DNA from: Hymenolepis diminuta
Lineage: Eukaryota; Platyhelminthes; Cestoda; Cyclophyllidea; Hymenolepididae
Reading direction: 5' to 3'
Assembly (NCBI GenBank): GCA_900708905.1
Contig: CAADRB010000005.1
Location: forward strand, 6,040,061-6,104,060
DNA length: 64,000 nucleotides
A program made the position numbers and the translations under genes. Below the pieces are notes generated by a model. The model had not been told where the DNA came from and made no database searches. It worked only from the letters and a program-made list of their open reading frames with translations. How positions within the stretch are numbered: position 1 is the first letter of the stretch; every line of letters starts with the position of its first letter. Of the stretch, positions 62,601 to 64,000 are shown piece by piece.

Positions 62601-64000
62601 AACAGAACAAAAATACTAAAGAATCTTAATGGCCTATTGATTTTTTAATTATAGAAACTGCTTTTCATGAAATTGAGAAATTAGGAAAAAATTTTCACCT
62701 CTAAACTGACAAAAACTCTACTGTTGGGGAAAGTCAGGCCATTAATCTGCAGTACATTAGATGATCATCAATAAAGACCTATTTTGTTACGAAACCATAC
62801 CCTTTAACTCAGAGAAAATTGAAATATATTTAAACAAGAATGATAAAACAAGTTTCTTCAATCGAGATACCCAAAGAAGGTGCTTTCTTAAATAGAATCG
62901 GAATTATGTCCATTCGATGCCTCTAGACTAATGGACTGAAATAAGTTACATCATTTACATACAGAATACCAAGTGGTGATGAGTATAGATCCCTTTGATT
63001 ATTACGAAATCAAGAGACTGTGAAGAGCAGGTTGAAGGGATAGAGAAGCGCCTTGGAGTAAACGATGACGTCACAACAATTACCACTTCATCTCCCTACC
63101 GGCAGACTAATCGCAACAATAGTAGCTGAGAATTGTCTTGCAGAGTGGCTGCTAACTTTAGCGTGAATCAATAAAACATTTACAAACGGATTAAAAAAAC
63201 TCCCCACCTCAAGAATCCATTTGATGATAATAATCAGCTGCAGAGACTTCAAAGAAATTTGCGCCGCATGGGCTTATAATGTAATCAACTGGAATTTGTG
63301 AAATTAACGAGTTTTTCGGACATATTACAACATAATCACATAAATGGCAGAACAAGAAAGTTATCTCAGTTCAAAATGAACCATTTCAAGATGTTATCAT
63401 TAAAATGCAATATCCTTATAATAAATGGAATAGTTAAATATGTCAGACAATCATGGTTCGCTAATGCACGAAAATGAATTTTAACATGCATGTTTTCTTA
63501 GTTTAATTAATCATTAATGGGGCACAAAAAATTGATTTATATTTACCAAAGTGAATTTGTGGAACAAAAGCAACTAAGCAAATCAAAAGGTGAACATTAG
63601 GGAATTTGATAATCCGTAAGATCGGCCTCGACAAATTTTTACTTTCTGCCCCCTTGGTTAGGTAATACGTCATATTGAATTGGTTTAACAAGAGGTAGGG
63701 AGTAGACATTTTTTTATTTGTTGCTCCTCTACGAACAAGGAACGCAAAGTCAGTCAACTACCCCATTGAACCTTAATTTCCCCTGTTTATCACAACCCTA
63801 CTTCCACCCTCTCAGACATGAGACTTATTTTCTCTCTTTCCAATTCCTGCCACTCTCTTTGCCCCACATTTCCTCCCTCATTCCCCTACATTCGTCCAAT
63901 ACACCCGCGGTCCAACTCAATTCTTGGTCTTCTATGTTGTTAGTCTTTAGAATGAACAATAGTTTTTTAAGGGGATAGATCTAAGTCTAACCCGGCCTGG
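59684..64000 (-). other. Further MAP4K intron or 5' sequence
   Basis: The first linker exon in the window starts with a good acceptor in phase 0, so a coding exon must lie upstream. None with matching phase and family similarity was found up to the window edge. No other gene is supported here; open stretches at 60781-61026, 63503-63757 and 63718-63978 match nothing. Confidence 0.55.

Noticed and set aside
1..64000. CRISPR arrays, operons, riboswitches and other prokaryotic systems
   Set aside because: All genes are intron-bearing eukaryotic genes; no regularly spaced repeats or ribosome-binding-site-led gene runs are seen.

Overview
The window is eukaryotic nuclear DNA. Six conserved protein-coding genes are split by GT-AG introns, and AT-rich intergenic DNA carries decayed repeats. 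Several genes begin with introns of only 32-48 nt and end with introns of hundreds to thousands of nt. Short 5' introns and long 3' introns are known from parasitic flatworms (schistosomes and tapeworms). With the gag type seen in the retroelement relic, this makes a platyhelminth the best guess, perhaps a tapeworm. No species-level marker is visible.

Layout: (1) 1-6212, + strand: the 3' part of the nuclear-basket nucleoporin TPR (Mlp1/Tpr family), running in from the left edge. (2) 8053-9459, - strand: a compact eight-exon gene for a 379-residue tetratricopeptide protein with an acidic tail, resembling the yeast Rpl4 chaperone Acl4. (3) 9460-21075: about 11.6 kb with no intact gene, holding a SINE-like repeat, a decayed retrotransposon gag, a possible pol end, a broken CMGC kinase copy and one unrecognised open stretch. 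(4) 21076-28253, - strand: CTR9, the TPR scaffold of the PAF1 transcription-elongation complex, complete in ten exons (1191 residues). (5) 31299-35154, + strand: flotillin-2, complete in six exons (429 residues). (6) 37579-41021, - strand: Ser/Thr protein phosphatase 5, complete in nine exons (486 residues). (7) 44490-59683, - strand: the C-terminal 650 residues of a MAP4K3/MAP4K5-type germinal-centre kinase (proline-rich linker plus citron-homology domain). Its kinase domain must lie beyond the right edge.

I rebuilt exon chains by hand. In every gene the phases close at all internal junctions, and the predicted lengths match the families (CTR9 1191 vs about 1173 in human; flotillin-2 429 vs 428; PP5 486 vs 499). 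TPR and the Acl4-like gene converge, CTR9 and flotillin-2 diverge, and flotillin-2 and PP5 converge. The genes act in separate processes (nuclear pore basket, ribosome assembly, transcription elongation, membrane microdomains, Hsp90-linked phosphatase, stress/growth kinase signalling). They do not look like a functional cluster, and nothing suggests an operon.

I found no convincing new multi-gene system. The more interesting points are the 5'-to-3' intron-length gradient, a flotillin-2 that keeps the myristoylation glycine but lacks the usual palmitoylated cysteines, FG-like motifs in the TPR tail, an insertion in CTR9, and several degenerate repeat families.
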